16,937 bases of DNA from NCBI GenBank assembly GCA_027055005.1, contig JALUNR010000005.1, positions 1-16,937 on the forward strand, given 5' to 3'. The notes under the pieces were generated by a model. It did not search any database. It saw nothing but the letters and a program-made list of their open reading frames with translations, and was not told the DNA's origin. This DNA comes from Campylobacterales bacterium. Lineage in GTDB: Bacteria > Campylobacterota > Campylobacteria > Campylobacterales > QNZT01. The position numbers and the translations under genes are program-made. Below, one piece after another: positions 16,128 through 16,937 of the stretch (positions are counted from its first letter, which is position 1; the number at the start of each line of letters is the position of its first letter).

Positions 16128-16937
16128 GAATGATAAAACGATACTTATAGTTGATGATGTTGAAACAAATATCAATACACTGATGGATTTACTAGATGAT
16201 AGATATGATTTACTTGCATCGATAGATGGAGATAGTGCTTTAGAAATTATTAATGAAGAAAAAGTTGATTTAGTACTTCTTGATATTATGATGCCAGGTA
16301 TTGATGGATTTGAAGTTTGTAAAAAGCTAAAAGCAAATGATAAAACAAAAGATATACCTATTATATTTATCACTGCAAAAACTGATGATAGCTCGATAGA
16401 AAAAGCTTATGAAGTTGGTGGAGTTGATTATATAACTAAACCTTTTAGAGCAAGAGAAGTAATATCAAGGATAGCAAACCACTTAACTCTCTCTGAACAT
16501 CAGCATTATTTAGAACATATGGTTGATGAAAGAACAAAAGAACTTCAACTACTAAATAAAGAGATAGAAGATACCCAAAAAGAAATAGTTTTTACTATGG
16601 GAATTATAGCTGAGGGAAGATCAAAAGAAACAGCAAATCATGTAAAAAGAGTAGCTGAATATAGTTATCTTTTATCAAAATTATATGGATTAAGTGAAAA
16701 AGAAGCTCTTTTAGTAAAAGAGGCAAATCCAATGCATGATATAGGAAAAGTGGCAATTCCTGATAGTATCATAGAAAAACCAGCAAAACTTACTGATGAA
16801 GAGTTTAAGATAATGAAAACTCATTCTCAAATCGGATATGAAATGCTAAAACATTCAAACAGACCTCTACTAAAAGCTGCTTCCATTATAGCTTATGAAC
16901 ATCATGAAAGATATAATGGAAAAGGCTATCCTAGAGG
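16120..16937 (+). CDS. REC-HD-GYP response regulator, predicted c-di-GMP phosphodiesterase (3' partial)
   Basis: The ATG at 16120 is in frame, has AAGGAAG about 8 nt upstream and overlaps the kinase stop by 8 nt (ATGTATGA). The window contains 272 codons. A receiver domain (about 5-122) has VDD (11-13), phospho-acceptor Asp55 in LLDIMMP and Lys107 in TKPF. A short coiled linker (about 125-158) leads to an HD-GYP domain with the metal ligands His174, His206-Asp207 (HDIGK), His235 and His261-His262, then NGKGYP (266-271) at the edge of the window. All signature residues visible are intact, so hydrolysis of cyclic-di-GMP is expected (family knowledge). Its position after two HPt-bearing kinases suggests it receives their phosphate. 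The C-terminus lies outside the window. Confidence 0.95.
   Translation, partial: MYENDKTILIVDDVETNINTLMDLLDDRYDLLASIDGDSALEIINEEKVDLVLLDIMMPGIDGFEVCKKLKANDKTKDIPIIFITAKTDDSSIEKAYEVGGVDYITKPFRAREVISRIANHLTLSEHQHYLEHMVDERTKELQLLNKEIEDTQKEIVFTMGIIAEGRSKETANHVKRVAEYSYLLSKLYGLSEKEALLVKEANPMHDIGKVAIPDSIIEKPAKLTDEEFKIMKTHSQIGYEMLKHSNRPLLKAASIIAYEHHERYNGKGYPR

Overview
The window is a low-GC (roughly 27-30% by eye), densely coded stretch of bacterial chromosome. It most resembles a Campylobacterota genome, perhaps an Arcobacter-type one. The pointers are a bacterial PglB-type oligosaccharyltransferase, a clpB promoter overlapped by a HAIR-like HspR operator, strong A/T codon bias and very short intergenic gaps. 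The species assignment is inference. I see no tRNA, rRNA, CRISPR array, transposase or phage gene.

Layout. (1) 1-168: the last 55 codons of an unrecognised protein. Two bases later comes pglB (171-1937), whose conserved N-terminus can only be reached from a CTG codon. (2) 1952-2476, minus strand: a small lipoprotein with a possible Cys-His-Asp triad. (3) 2523-4829: a PiT phosphate transporter followed by a membrane PAP2-type phosphatase, a plausible phosphate release and uptake pair. (4) 4901-7474, minus strand: the disaggregase ClpB, with a consensus sigma-70 promoter overlapped by an inverted repeat close to the HspR box. (5) 7604-10245: a compact orphan ABC ATPase of the DppD/NikD type, overlapping by ATGA with a class A penicillin-binding protein. 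(6) 10340 to the window end: two hybrid sensor kinases and a REC-HD-GYP response regulator, each junction overlapping by exactly 8 nt.

The last block is the most system-like part. The first kinase has a periplasmic double Cache sensor and two receiver domains. The second has two membrane helices with almost no periplasmic loop, plus a PAS-like domain, and one receiver. Both end in an HPt domain and the same extra C-terminal module. Their kinase, receiver and HPt parts are nearly identical even at the DNA level, which indicates recent duplication or gene conversion. The likely output is the REC-HD-GYP protein, a predicted cyclic-di-GMP phosphodiesterase, so the operon would convert an extracellular ligand and an internal cue into c-di-GMP turnover. 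A long hairpin just before the first kinase both looks like a terminator for the PBP gene and encloses the kinase's Shine-Dalgarno sequence.

The other points worth a second look are the CTG start and short C-terminal domain of PglB, its cluster of T8 tracts, the altered catalytic residues in the PAP2 protein, and the ABC ATPase coupled to a cell-wall synthase.
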